In this document: one piece after another, positions 23,881 through 32,528 of the stretch
Layout: the number at the start of each line of letters is the position of its first letter
How positions within the stretch are numbered: the stretch's first letter is position 1
Assembly (NCBI GenBank): GCA_017437095.1
Contig: JAFSBW010000073.1
Coordinates: 1 to 34,935, forward strand
Direction: 5' to 3'
Length of the DNA stretch: 34,935 nt
Origin: Oscillospiraceae bacterium
GTDB lineage: Bacteria > Bacillota > Clostridia > Oscillospirales > Oscillospiraceae
Translations under genes and position numbers: made by a program
The notes under the pieces: generated by a model
Seen by the model: only the letters and a program-made list of their open reading frames with translations
Databases searched by the model: none
Told to the model about the DNA's origin: nothing

Positions 23881-23997
23881 CATCTCCCAAGGGGCGGTGA
23901 TTTTTGGAAAGCCCTCTCCGTCACCGCCTTTGACGGCGCCACCTCTCCCAAGGGGAGAGGCAAAGGGTGCGGGCAAAATTTGTAATTTTAAATTATT
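23881..23997. repeat. Composite hairpin repeat in the convergent gap
   Basis: GGCGGTGA (23893-23900) pairs with TCACCGCC (23921-23928), and CCTCTCCC (23942-23949) with GGGAGAGG (23953-23960). It ends in an AT-rich tail (TTTGTAATTTTAAATTA) like the ATTACAAA family at 27935 and 34905. It follows the C39 gene on the minus strand and may end its transcript, although a clean U-tract is missing. Confidence 0.55.
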
Positions 23998-24946
23998 GCT
24001 GCTGTTTGGGGGTAAAAACCCACATATTGCGGATGGCGTTTTCGATCTCGTCGTAGGTGCAGCCCTCGGCGCTCAGCGCCCGGGAGTTGGGGTCGTTTAC
24101 GGTAATGCGGCCGTTTTCGTAGCCGGTAAGCACGATATAGTGGCCGTTGTAGGTAAACTTACACTCCTTCAGGTGGACGATCACCGGGGTGCCCGCCTTT
24201 AGGTAGCGGGTAAGCACGCCCTCGTCCAGAGGCACACGCTTAACGGTAAAGCCCAGCTTTTCGCCGCCCTGGTCAAACAGGTACCATTCCGTGCCGCCGG
24301 TGCGCTTGCCGTTTTCGTCGATCTCATTGCCGATATAGTTGTTCTCCTCGGCAAATTTCATCATATAGTCCGGGGTGTAGGTGGGATCCTTGGTGTAGTA
24401 GTATACCACCATGGAAAGGCAAGTAGGGCCGCAGCCGGTAATGCCGCCCAGGCCGTAGGCATACTTGGTATAGCCCCAGCGGTCGTCCCACTGCATAAAC
24501 AGCGGCACACCCTCTACATTTTCAAACTCGGACATATCCTTTTCGTGGGTCTTGTTATACTCCAGAGGGGCTCTCAGGATAAAATCCCGGGCCTCGGGGC
24601 TTTTTTCGTAGGCATCGTAGAGCTTTTCGGGGTAGTAGTCAAAGCCCATCTGGTAGTCTTCCACCGTAAGGCCGTGGGCCGCGGCATAATCCGCAATGGC
24701 CTGCTCGCCCAGGGGCAGCGTAGGGCCGGGAGAGGTGGTATTCAGGGGATCAACGGTCTGACCCGGCAGGCCGGAGGGGGTAGTAATGGGGGGCGTAGTG
24801 CCGCCCAGGATGGGCTTGCCCGGCTTCTTGGCGGGCTTGAGCTGATTCCACAGCAGAGTAGAAAGCAGCACCACCAAGCCGATGATCACAGCCATTTCCA
24901 AAAACATTCCGGCCATGGAGACCGATTTTTTTCTTCTTTGTGCCAT
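23993..24946 (-). CDS. Membrane-anchored C39-like cysteine peptidase
   Basis: 317 residues. A basic N-terminus and one membrane segment (about 12-33) place the rest outside the cell; a Pro/Thr-rich stalk (about 38-80) follows. Residues about 143-317 form a peptidase C39-like (papain-fold) domain: Cys172 in GITGCGPTCLSM, His269 in YNGHYIVLTGY and Asn284/Asp285 in VNDPNSR match the Cys-His-Asp/Asn triad. Single-domain C39-like proteins are widespread in Clostridia and their substrates are mostly unknown. It has its own promoter inside the end of the upstream GTPase gene, so it may or may not belong functionally to the GTPase cluster. GGAG lies upstream of the ATG. Confidence 0.9.
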   Translation of the reverse strand: MAQRRKKSVSMAGMFLEMAVIIGLVVLLSTLLWNQLKPAKKPGKPILGGTTPPITTPSGLPGQTVDPLNTTSPGPTLPLGEQAIADYAAAHGLTVEDYQMGFDYYPEKLYDAYEKSPEARDFILRAPLEYNKTHEKDMSEFENVEGVPLFMQWDDRWGYTKYAYGLGGITGCGPTCLSMVVYYYTKDPTYTPDYMMKFAEENNYIGNEIDENGKRTGGTEWYLFDQGGEKLGFTVKRVPLDEGVLTRYLKAGTPVIVHLKECKFTYNGHYIVLTGYENGRITVNDPNSRALSAEGCTYDEIENAIRNMWVFTPKQQQ

Positions 24947-24984
24947 TGTTTGCTCCTTTGCGCCGTAAGCTTCAAATTTCGGCT

Positions 24985-25013
24985 ATTATACCACAGCCGC
25001 CGCTATGGGTCAA
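24985..25013 (-). promoter_or_regulatory. Promoter of the C39 peptidase gene
   Basis: Minus strand: TTGACC (25008-25013), 17 bp, TATAAT (24985-24990). The TGA stop codon of the upstream GTPase gene (25010-25012) lies inside the -35 box. Confidence 0.88.
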
Positions 25014-27874
25014 GTGCTGCGCAGGCTCTCGCGCACAGAGTCCAGCAGGAACTTGCGGTTGTTGATATCGTCCACATCCATTTGCAGGCGGCTGAGCTTT
25101 TCCTCGATCTCCCGCTTGCGCTCGTCCTCCCGGGCAATGCGCAGGGCTACCTGATCCCGGTAGGCGATGACATACTGCTCCAGGTTGCCCTTCAGGCCAA
25201 CGCGGGTCATATTGCTGTAGCGGGTAAATTCCTCCATGGTATCCCGGCGCACCCGGTTGAAGTAGTTGCGCAGCACCTCGCCCAGCCGGTCCAAAGTAAC
25301 TCTGGCTCTGGTTTTATCCACGCTGCCCCAAAGCTTGCTCTTGCCGTAGGTAAGCTCCTGGGTAAGGCTCTGCAGCCCATCCTCCAGCTCTGCCATAGAC
25401 ATCTGCTTGGGGGCCATAGAGGGCATTTCTACCTGGGACATATCGATGCTGAGGATGCGCAGGCTGTCATAAAGCCCGGCAAATTCCTTTTGGAACACTT
25501 CCAGTTCCTTGGTCATAGCGCTTTGCACCTGGGGGTCAAATTCCCCCACCAGGGCATGGATGCTCTGGGCCTGGGCAGTGCAGTCGGCGGCAAGGCCGGT
25601 GCGCAGATAGCCCTCCAGGGCGTTGGCGCTGTAGCTTCTTGCCTTCATAAGCACCGTGCCGATGGCTTGCTGCACCCGGAAATTCATAGCCGCCGCCAGC
25701 TGCTGGCCAATGTCGTTTGCGGTGGCGGTAAAGCTTTCCAGCCGCTGGGGGGTCTGCTCATCTACAAAGCTTTGCAGATCCACATGGCTGCTGCGCTCCA
25801 GCATTTGCAGCTCCTGCTCCCACTCCTGGGAGATGGCCTGGATCTGCCGCTGAACAGCCTCATACATGCCGTCGATCAGCTCCAGCATCTTGCCGGTTTG
25901 CACCAGGGAGCGCTGCCGGGCGGTATGCTGGCGGATGTACTGCTCGCTCTTTTGGGAGATCTGCAGGCTCTTGCGGTCGCCCTTGGCAAACTCGTTTTCG
26001 CTGAAGGTGCCTACCACCTCGGCGGAGAAATAGGGCAGCACCAGGGGTTTTTCTACCCCAAAGGCGGTAATGATCTTATTGCGGATATAGGTAAGCATCT
26101 TCGCCCGCTCCTGGGCGGGGATCAGATCCAGCTTGGTAACCACAAATACGCACTTATCCAGCACATTTTCCAGATTGTCCTGCACAAAGCGGCAGAAGCT
26201 GTCGGTCAAAGGCCGGGTGCCATTAACCAGCAGAATAGAAAGGTCGGAGAAATTGTGGATAGCCCGCTGGGTCACGGTTTCGTGCCATTCGGTGGTGGCG
26301 CTGGTACCGGGGGTATCGATAATGCGCAGGCCGCTGTCCATAAGATTTTTGGAGGGCAGAGTAACCCGCACGCAATCCAGATCCTGGGCCTCCCGGTTTT
26401 CCGTAACCATACGGTTCAGGCATTCCCGAAGCTGATGGAAGCTATCCAGCTTCACCAGGGTCTGGCTGCCGTCCCGGTTGCGGGTAGCTACTACGAAGCT
26501 CTTGCCGTACTCAATGATGGTAGAAGCTACTGTAGTGCCCTGAATAGAGCCGCAGTCCAGCAGGTCGCTGCGCAGCAATGCGTTGATAAAGGTAGATTTA
26601 CCCGCGCTAAATTCGCCCACTACGGACACATTCAGCTTTTTGTCCTTCTGCCGGGCAGTAATGGCGTCCAAGCGGCGGCTCAGGCCGTCGTAGACCTCCT
26701 GGGGCCACTGGTAGCGCTCCAGCAGCTCCCGGGCATACTGGGTATGCTCGCCGATGCCGGTAAGGTTATCCAGATTGGCGCTGGAGAAATATTTATCGTC
26801 GGAAAGCTGCGCCTGGGCTTCTTCCTCTTCTTCGATGCGGGGCAGGGTCAGGCCGCCCTCCAAAGTAAGGGCATCCGCCGCGGGAGGCTTCAGGGAAGAC
26901 TCCTGCTCCTTTAGGGCTTCTTCGGCATCGTCCTGGGCGGGAGGCTCCTGGGCAGAAGGCTCCTCTGCGGGGATTTCCCGGGCAAGGGCTTCTTGGGCAG
27001 GAATTTCCAGCGCGGGAGCTTCGGGAGCTTCTTCGGCGGGGATTTCCTCAGCAGGTGTTTCTTCGGCGGGGATCTCTTCCGCCGGCAGCTGCTCAGCCGC
27101 ATCCGCTTCCTCCGGCTGGCTTTGCCCCAGGGCATCGATGCGCTCTCTCAGCCGCTCCATATCCGCCTGGATGACCCCCTGCAGGCAGGAGCGGGCAGAG
27201 AGGAAAAACCGCTCCATGTGAAATTCCAGCCCCTGGGCAAGATTATGCACATAAACACGGCACTGGGTCTGCTGATTCAGCGGAAGCATATCCATGCCGT
27301 TTACGATCAGGGCAATGTCTTTTTTCCCCATAGGCAGCACCACCTGCCGCAGGAAATTCAGCTCCCGGGGATTCAGCGGGCTCATTACATGGGTAACAAA
27401 AAGGATCTTATCGGCCCATTCTATCGCCGCGCGCAGCTTCTTCATATCCATATTCTGGTACAAAAAGCCCTGCACATCCAAATATTCCACGCCGCCAAGG
27501 GCCTTGGCATCGGTGCGGATGCACAGCCGTTCTACCGGAGTTTGGCCCCACTGCACCCGTTTCTGGCCCCTGGGCAAAGCCATCATGCGGGGCAGCTGAT
27601 CCAGCGCCACCATCATAGGCACCGGGCCCTGGGTACGCAAATGCTCCAGCACATCCGCCCCAACGGGCAATGCGCCGGCGGGGGGCGTTTGGTCAAAGCG
27701 CAGGTGGGCAAAGGTGCCGACAGAGGGGCCTTGGGCAAGATGCACCTGCAGCCCCGGCACGCCGGGGCCTGGCAGCCGGGTAGGGATCACCTCAGCACCC
27801 GCCAGGGCGTTTACCAGGGTAGTTTTGCCGCTTCCCTGGGCGCCTATTACCAAAATATGGGCATTTTCTTTCAT
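25010..27874 (-). CDS. Tandem-G-domain dynamin-like GTPase (GTPase C)
   Basis: 954-residue protein with two GTPase domains. The first (about 1-245): G1 GAQGSGKTT (11-19), G3-like DVQG (133-136), G4-like NGMD (192-195). An acidic, Pro/Ala-rich linker of repeated PAEE[IT] motifs spans about 255-335. The second (about 395-640) is the dynamin-type domain: G1 GEFSAGKST (420-428), G3 DTPG (520-523), G4 TKLD (580-583). A helical, coiled-coil-rich stalk with many Gln/Leu heptads follows to the end, as in bacterial dynamin-like proteins; no clear membrane helix. I start at MKENAHILVIG with GAGG upstream; the frame opens earlier (27934). It is third of three consecutive GTPase genes. Likely membrane remodelling; function unproven. 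Confidence 0.9.
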   Translation of the reverse strand: MKENAHILVIGAQGSGKTTLVNALAGAEVIPTRLPGPGVPGLQVHLAQGPSVGTFAHLRFDQTPPAGALPVGADVLEHLRTQGPVPMMVALDQLPRMMALPRGQKRVQWGQTPVERLCIRTDAKALGGVEYLDVQGFLYQNMDMKKLRAAIEWADKILFVTHVMSPLNPRELNFLRQVVLPMGKKDIALIVNGMDMLPLNQQTQCRVYVHNLAQGLEFHMERFFLSARSCLQGVIQADMERLRERIDALGQSQPEEADAAEQLPAEEIPAEETPAEEIPAEEAPEAPALEIPAQEALAREIPAEEPSAQEPPAQDDAEEALKEQESSLKPPAADALTLEGGLTLPRIEEEEEAQAQLSDDKYFSSANLDNLTGIGEHTQYARELLERYQWPQEVYDGLSRRLDAITARQKDKKLNVSVVGEFSAGKSTFINALLRSDLLDCGSIQGTTVASTIIEYGKSFVVATRNRDGSQTLVKLDSFHQLRECLNRMVTENREAQDLDCVRVTLPSKNLMDSGLRIIDTPGTSATTEWHETVTQRAIHNFSDLSILLVNGTRPLTDSFCRFVQDNLENVLDKCVFVVTKLDLIPAQERAKMLTYIRNKIITAFGVEKPLVLPYFSAEVVGTFSENEFAKGDRKSLQISQKSEQYIRQHTARQRSLVQTGKMLELIDGMYEAVQRQIQAISQEWEQELQMLERSSHVDLQSFVDEQTPQRLESFTATANDIGQQLAAAMNFRVQQAIGTVLMKARSYSANALEGYLRTGLAADCTAQAQSIHALVGEFDPQVQSAMTKELEVFQKEFAGLYDSLRILSIDMSQVEMPSMAPKQMSMAELEDGLQSLTQELTYGKSKLWGSVDKTRARVTLDRLGEVLRNYFNRVRRDTMEEFTRYSNMTRVGLKGNLEQYVIAYRDQVALRIAREDERKREIEEKLSRLQMDVDDINNRKFLLDSVRESLRST

Positions 27875-27934
27875 AAAAGCCTCTTTCCGGGGCGCATTTG
27901 CCCCCAAGGGATGGGAAGGAAGGATCATTTGCAA

Positions 27935-28012
27935 ATTACAAATTATAAATTACAAATGATAAATTAGGGCGCGGTGGGATTTATATCCACGGGCGATCGC
28001 AGAGCGCCCTGG
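27935..28012. repeat. ATTACAAA-rich tail plus hairpin between GTPases B and C
   Basis: 27935-27966 is a run of imperfect ATTACAAA/ATTATAAA repeats. Next to it AGGGCGC (27966-27972) pairs with GCGCCCT (28004-28010), enclosing GTGG/CCAC and the palindrome GCGATCGC (27993-28000). On the minus strand the hairpin comes first and the T-rich tail second, so it could act as a partial terminator between the GTPase genes. Confidence 0.55.
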
Positions 28013-28013
28013 G

Positions 28014-30035
28014 TCAATCCACCAGCTGCATGATCAGCCCATCGAGCCGGCTGTTAAGCTTCAAAATATCGTTTTGGGTCTTTTGCAGGATCTCCCGGCT
28101 GGCCCGCAGGGCTTCCTGCCCCTGCTCCAGCTCTGCTACGATGGCAGCAAGCTGGGTATCGGTTTCCCGGATCTGCTGCTCCAGCTTGCCGGTAACGCTG
28201 TCGGCCAGCTCCTGCAGCCAAGCGCAGGCCCGGTTGGTCATGGCTTCCGTCAGCTTGGGGGACTGGAGCTGGATCTGCTCCAAAATCTGCTCCTGCATGG
28301 ATGCCTTCAGCTTCTTGGCCGAGCCCTGCTGTCCGGCTACCCAGCCAAACAGCACCGAGCCGATCACCGCCGCGGCCAGCGCCACGGGAGCAGCCAGGCT
28401 CAACGTGCCCAGCAGCACGCCGGCGCCCACATCCCGGCCGGATTTGCGGGACACCGCCACCGCCAGGGCCTGGGTATCCTCCAGCTGGGTAAGCTCTGTA
28501 GTAGAAGCAGTGGTCTCCCGCAGCAGGCGCTGCCAGCCGGATTCGCTGCCGCCGCGGCTCTGTGCGCCGGAAACATCCTCACGGATGGTCTGCATCTGGG
28601 CCAAAAGGGCATCCACATCCTCTTCTACCTGGGAGAATATCTCTTTTACCCGCCGCTCCATCTCCGGCACATACTTTTCGTTGCGCCAGGTAAGCTGGTA
28701 GCTTTCCATCTGGCGGGAAATATGGTCGGAAAGCTCGTTGATCAGCGATTGCACCCGCTGCTTATTGGGCACAAGGCCCAGCTTTCCGGTAAACTCATAC
28801 TGCTCGATCCAAACCGGCACCTGCTCGCTCAGGCGGCGCAGATAATCGCCGATGAGCCTGCGGATCTGGATGCGGCTGCTCTCGATGCCCACATTCAGGC
28901 GGCTTTTCAGCTGATCCTTCTGGCTGATCTGGGCGGCCAGCTTGGGCCGGGCCTGCTCATAGCGGGCCTTTACCTCTTCCAAAGAGGACGAGAGCATCTT
29001 TTTGCGCTCCGGCAGCACCTGCAGCAGCGCTTCCTCCGCCAGAATATGGCGCAGCTCCTTGGCGTTTTGGGCCAGCTTGGCCTTGCCCTTGTTGCCGGTA
29101 AGGTATTTGCTCAGGCGCATCTCAAAGGCGGGCACGCCGGAAGCTTTGAGCATGGCGGCGTTGCGCTGGCGCTTACCGTTCAGGGCCATAAGGCCGGATA
29201 TGTAATAGATGCCGCTTTCGCCAAAGGTGGTGCAGTTTGCCAGCTTCATGGTAGCATAGCGGCGGATCATGGGCTTTTCCCGCTCGGGGATGCAGTCAAA
29301 GCGGTTTACCACAAAGAAAGTATCCTCAAAGCCCTGGGGGATCATATTATTTTCAATAAAGCTCATTTCCTCCTGGGAGCAAAGAGCCTGGGCATTCATA
29401 ACAAACAGCACGGCATCGGCCTTGCTTAAATACTCGGTAGTAACCCGGGTACGGGTAGCATGCTCGTTCAGGCCGGGAGAATCGATGATCTCCACGCCCT
29501 GCTCCAGCAGCATCAGCGGCCAGAACAGCTCCACCTTCTCGTAGGGGCTTTCCAGCAGCATCTGCCGGGGGTCTTCGCCCATAGGGATCACCACATAGTC
29601 CTCGATCTGGCTGTAGGGGATCTCCATAGGGGGTACATTTTGCATATTATACTTTTTCATATGGGCCAAAGTGGCCTGGGGAATGGAGGTAGGCAGCGTT
29701 TCCGGCAGGGGGTTGCGGAAATGCAGCACCGCCCGCTTGGTTTTGCCGAACTTCACCTCGTTGATCACCGCGGTGCAGGGCAGGCTGTAGGCCGGAAGCA
29801 CATCTTCACCCAAAATGGAGTTGATAAAGGTAGACTTGCCGTTTTTGAAAGTGCCTACTACCTGGATCTTAAAAGTGTCGCTTTGCGCCTTCTGGGCCAT
29901 TCGTTTTAAATCGTCCCGGCGGCGCAGCATGCCCAGGTTTTCGATCACCTGGGCAGAAGCCGCCAGAAGCTTGGCAAACTCCTGCTGTTGCTGCTGGTGC
30001 AGCTTATAAGGATCGCAATAGCTCAACCCTGCCAT
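28014..30035 (-). CDS. Dynamin-like GTPase (GTPase B)
   Basis: 673 residues starting MAGLSYCDPY, with GGAAG upstream. A helical N-terminus (Gln-rich, 13-55) leads to the G domain: G1 GTFKNGKST (61-69), G3 DSPG (185-188), G4 NRFD (244-247). A long helical stalk follows. A hydrophobic stretch at about 550-580 (GAGVLLGTLSLAAPVALAAA and on) looks like a membrane-inserting hairpin or paddle. The last 80 residues are coiled coil, ending in SRLDGLIMQLVD. This is the layout of bacterial dynamin-like proteins, which bind and reshape or fuse membranes, often as hetero-oligomers of neighbouring gene products. Second of three GTPase genes in a row. Confidence 0.92.
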   Translation of the reverse strand: MAGLSYCDPYKLHQQQQQEFAKLLAASAQVIENLGMLRRRDDLKRMAQKAQSDTFKIQVVGTFKNGKSTFINSILGEDVLPAYSLPCTAVINEVKFGKTKRAVLHFRNPLPETLPTSIPQATLAHMKKYNMQNVPPMEIPYSQIEDYVVIPMGEDPRQMLLESPYEKVELFWPLMLLEQGVEIIDSPGLNEHATRTRVTTEYLSKADAVLFVMNAQALCSQEEMSFIENNMIPQGFEDTFFVVNRFDCIPEREKPMIRRYATMKLANCTTFGESGIYYISGLMALNGKRQRNAAMLKASGVPAFEMRLSKYLTGNKGKAKLAQNAKELRHILAEEALLQVLPERKKMLSSSLEEVKARYEQARPKLAAQISQKDQLKSRLNVGIESSRIQIRRLIGDYLRRLSEQVPVWIEQYEFTGKLGLVPNKQRVQSLINELSDHISRQMESYQLTWRNEKYVPEMERRVKEIFSQVEEDVDALLAQMQTIREDVSGAQSRGGSESGWQRLLRETTASTTELTQLEDTQALAVAVSRKSGRDVGAGVLLGTLSLAAPVALAAAVIGSVLFGWVAGQQGSAKKLKASMQEQILEQIQLQSPKLTEAMTNRACAWLQELADSVTGKLEQQIRETDTQLAAIVAELEQGQEALRASREILQKTQNDILKLNSRLDGLIMQLVD

Positions 30036-30058
30036 AAGGATCTTCCTTTCTTGGTAAC

Positions 30059-30079
30059 AGGGAGGCACACGGCCTCCCT
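30059..30079. repeat. Hairpin in the GTPase A-B gap
   Basis: AGGGAGGC and GCCTCCCT pair perfectly (8 bp) around ACACG. It lies in the leader between GTPases A and B, beside palindromic repeat copy 3. There is no U-tract. Confidence 0.5.
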
Positions 30080-30095
30080 AAAAGATGAGAATCGG

Positions 30096-30180
30096 AGTTT
30101 TAGAGTGAAGATTTAGGAGTGAAGATTGAAGATTTCGGCATCTCAACTGTTCAATCTTCACTCTAAAATCTCTAATTTGG
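30096..30180. repeat. GAAGATTGAAGAT palindromic repeat, copy 3
   Basis: TTTTAGAGTGAAGAT (30098-30112) pairs perfectly with ATCTTCACTCTAAAA (30154-30168); inside, GAAGATTGAA (30121-30130) pairs with TTCAATCTTC (30150-30159). The core is nearly identical to copy 1 (about 55 nt). It lies between two GTPase genes of one operon. Confidence 0.72.
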
Positions 30181-30187
30181 TAATTGC

Positions 30188-31972
30188 TTAAGCCATGGCT
30201 GTTTGGATGGCCTGGCGCAGGGCTTCCAGCCGCTGCACCGTATCTGCCGCGGCCAGCTGAGCCTGGGGCTGCTGATTCTGCCGCGCAGCTTCCAGCGCCT
30301 GATTCTGCTCCCGCAGCCAGGCATTCTGTCGCTCTTCCGATGCGCGCAGAATATCCGCATACACCGCCGCCAGGCGGGTGCGGGTCTTACCCATGGCCTC
30401 GCCCACCGTTCTGGGCACCTGCAGCTCGATGGCCTTGGCCACTACCTCCTGCTGCTTCTGCACCTGGGCCTTGAAGAATTTCTCCGTAAGCAGGGCAGAG
30501 CCGGTGCCTACACCGGAGGTACACAAAATATTGAACATGCCCAGGCCCATGGTGCTCAGGGTCAGGCTGCCGATGATGGTAAGGGCTGTGGTAGCAATGC
30601 GGGAAAGGTTGCGCTTGCTGTCCAGATCCTCCAGCTTCAGCTCGTCCTCCTCCACCTGGCCGAACATTTCCTTATCCGCCACCGGGCCACGGGCTACCGC
30701 GCCAATGCCGGTATGGAAGCTTTTATCCAGCTGGGCGTTGAGCCAGCGCAGGTCTTCATTGATCTGCTTGCCTGCCAGGGCATCCAGAGAAGCTGCCATG
30801 CCGGCCAGCTCCAGGCGCAGCCGGTAGCCAAACTCCTGCCGCCACCAAGTAGCCGGCTGGCTGTTTCGGCTGACCTCATGGCTAAGCCGCTGCACCGTAT
30901 TTTCTTTCATTTCTTCTGCTTTTTCCAGCACCGCGGCCACGCACTTATCCTGCCGCTCTTCCATCTGCCGGTGCAGCTCCTGCCAATGCTTTTCCAGCTT
31001 CTTCAGCTGCTCCCGCTTGGCATCCAGCGCCTGGGCGCGCTTGTCGGCATCCAGCTCCAGCAGCCGAAGCTGCTCACCCAGGCCCTGCTGGGCCGTAAGC
31101 AGCACATCGTCTACCTTGGCCAGCACCCAGCGTTCCGTCAGCGCCCGGCGCTTAGGGTCGGAAACCCAGGAAGCAATGTGGCTGCGCAGCTTGTCGATGC
31201 CTACAAAGGCCTGCAGCTCGCTGCTGCCCACATCCACATCCCCGGCGACGATCACCGGGATATCCATCTTCCAAAGGGCAAGCTTATTGCGGATAAATTG
31301 GATCATTGCCCCGCGCTGGTTGGCGGGCACTTCGTCCAGCTTGGTAACCGCCAGCACCATAAAGGGGGTCTTGCGGGTGATCAGCCGCTGCTGGATAAAC
31401 TGCTGCTCGCTCATGCTCATAGGGTTCAGAGCGCTGATGGCAATGATGGCGCCGTCAGCCTCCATAAGGGCATCGCTGATCTTCTGGGCCCGCTTTTCTT
31501 CCAGATCGCCTGCTCCGGGGGTATCCAAAAGCTCCATGCTCAGGCTTTCCAGCCAGGGGTTTTTGATGCTCATAAACACCGCGCCCTGGGGGTCCGGCCC
31601 GCCGAAGTTGTTGGCTACCAGCCCTTCCCAGCTCTCCGGCCTTATGGGCAGAGCCTGGCCCCGCCTGCCCTGGGCATCCACATATACCATGCCCTCCCGG
31701 GCGCCGGCGCGGATGCGGGTAAGCATAGCGGTAGTAGGCATATTGCCAACGGGCAGAACAGGCCGCTCCAGCAGGCGGTTGATCAGGGTAGACTTGCCCC
31801 GGCTGAACTCTCCCACCACGGCCACGGTAAAGCGGCTGCGGCCCAGCTCACGCTCCAAAAGATCCAGCTTTTGGGCCAGCTCCGGCTTGTTCATTTCCAG
31901 CAGCAGCCGCCGGGCAGCCCCAATGGCAGAGCTTGCCCGGGACTGGGTGCGATTACCTCTGCGTTGCTCCAT
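30188..31972 (-). CDS. Dynamin-like GTPase (GTPase A)
   Basis: 594 residues. A helical N-terminus leads to the G domain: G1 GEFSRGKST (54-62), PTTA in the switch I region (79-82), G3 DTPG (150-153), G4 TKLD (210-213). The stalk (about 275-450) is strongly helical. A hydrophobic pair of segments (about 457-495, including IATTALTIIGSLTLSTMGLG) probably inserts in the membrane. A C-terminal coiled coil follows (500-594). GAGGAG lies 7 nt before the ATG, overlapping the stop of the upstream gene, so it is translationally coupled to the 177-residue protein. First of three GTPases; lengths and membrane segments differ among them, as expected for a hetero-oligomer. Confidence 0.92.
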   Translation of the reverse strand: MEQRRGNRTQSRASSAIGAARRLLLEMNKPELAQKLDLLERELGRSRFTVAVVGEFSRGKSTLINRLLERPVLPVGNMPTTAMLTRIRAGAREGMVYVDAQGRRGQALPIRPESWEGLVANNFGGPDPQGAVFMSIKNPWLESLSMELLDTPGAGDLEEKRAQKISDALMEADGAIIAISALNPMSMSEQQFIQQRLITRKTPFMVLAVTKLDEVPANQRGAMIQFIRNKLALWKMDIPVIVAGDVDVGSSELQAFVGIDKLRSHIASWVSDPKRRALTERWVLAKVDDVLLTAQQGLGEQLRLLELDADKRAQALDAKREQLKKLEKHWQELHRQMEERQDKCVAAVLEKAEEMKENTVQRLSHEVSRNSQPATWWRQEFGYRLRLELAGMAASLDALAGKQINEDLRWLNAQLDKSFHTGIGAVARGPVADKEMFGQVEEDELKLEDLDSKRNLSRIATTALTIIGSLTLSTMGLGMFNILCTSGVGTGSALLTEKFFKAQVQKQQEVVAKAIELQVPRTVGEAMGKTRTRLAAVYADILRASEERQNAWLREQNQALEAARQNQQPQAQLAAADTVQRLEALRQAIQTAMA

Positions 31973-31982
31973 AGCTTACTCC

Positions 31983-32516
31983 TCAGCCCAGGAATTTATC
32001 GCAGAAATTGCTGTCAAGGGCCTGATAGATAGGCTTCTGGCAGGGCTCAGCCAGCCGGGAAAGAAGCTCAGCCATGGCCTTTACAGCATCCTCGGCAGGC
32101 TCTTGGCCCGCGATCAGGCTGGCCAGCACGGCATCGTAAGCGGCGTACAGCTCCTCCTTGGCGGCCTGATACTCCTGCTTGGAAAGCTCCTTAATGGCAT
32201 CGTGGCGGAAAAGGCCGATGGGCTTGTTAAAATCCACCTGGCGGAAGCGGCTGTCGGCAGCCAGATCCTGGAAAGAAACGATCCGGCCGGTAGGAAGCTC
32301 GGCGGTAACGGTATAGCGGATGGGGAAAACCAGGGTCTTATCCACCTCGCCGGTAACCTTGAAGCGCAGGAAGGGGATCACCAGATATACCTTGCCGTTT
32401 ACCCGGTGGAACATAGGATAGCCGTCGGTATAGCCCATAGGCATCTGGCAGGCGTTTACAAACTCGCTGCAGCGGATTTCCCGGAGCAGGTCTTTTACAG
32501 AAATGCTGTTATTCAT
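31983..32516 (-). CDS. 177-residue protein of unknown family in the GTPase operon
   Basis: The start MNNSISVKDLL (32516) is preferred because GGAGG ends 6 nt upstream; an ATG at 32520-32522 touches that site. Residues about 30-110 look beta-rich (GKVYLVIPFLRFKVTG, TLVFPIRYTVTAELPTGRIVSF) and the rest helical (SKQEYQAAKEELYAAYDAVLASLIA), with the short motif CQKPIYQAL near the end. No signal peptide or membrane segment. I recognise no family. It lies 12 bp after the calcium-repeat peptidase gene and directly before GTPase A, so it is part of the same transcript; an adaptor role is possible. Confidence 0.85.
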   Translation of the reverse strand: MNNSISVKDLLREIRCSEFVNACQMPMGYTDGYPMFHRVNGKVYLVIPFLRFKVTGEVDKTLVFPIRYTVTAELPTGRIVSFQDLAADSRFRQVDFNKPIGLFRHDAIKELSKQEYQAAKEELYAAYDAVLASLIAGQEPAEDAVKAMAELLSRLAEPCQKPIYQALDSNFCDKFLG

Positions 32517-32528
32517 ATCCATCCTCCA

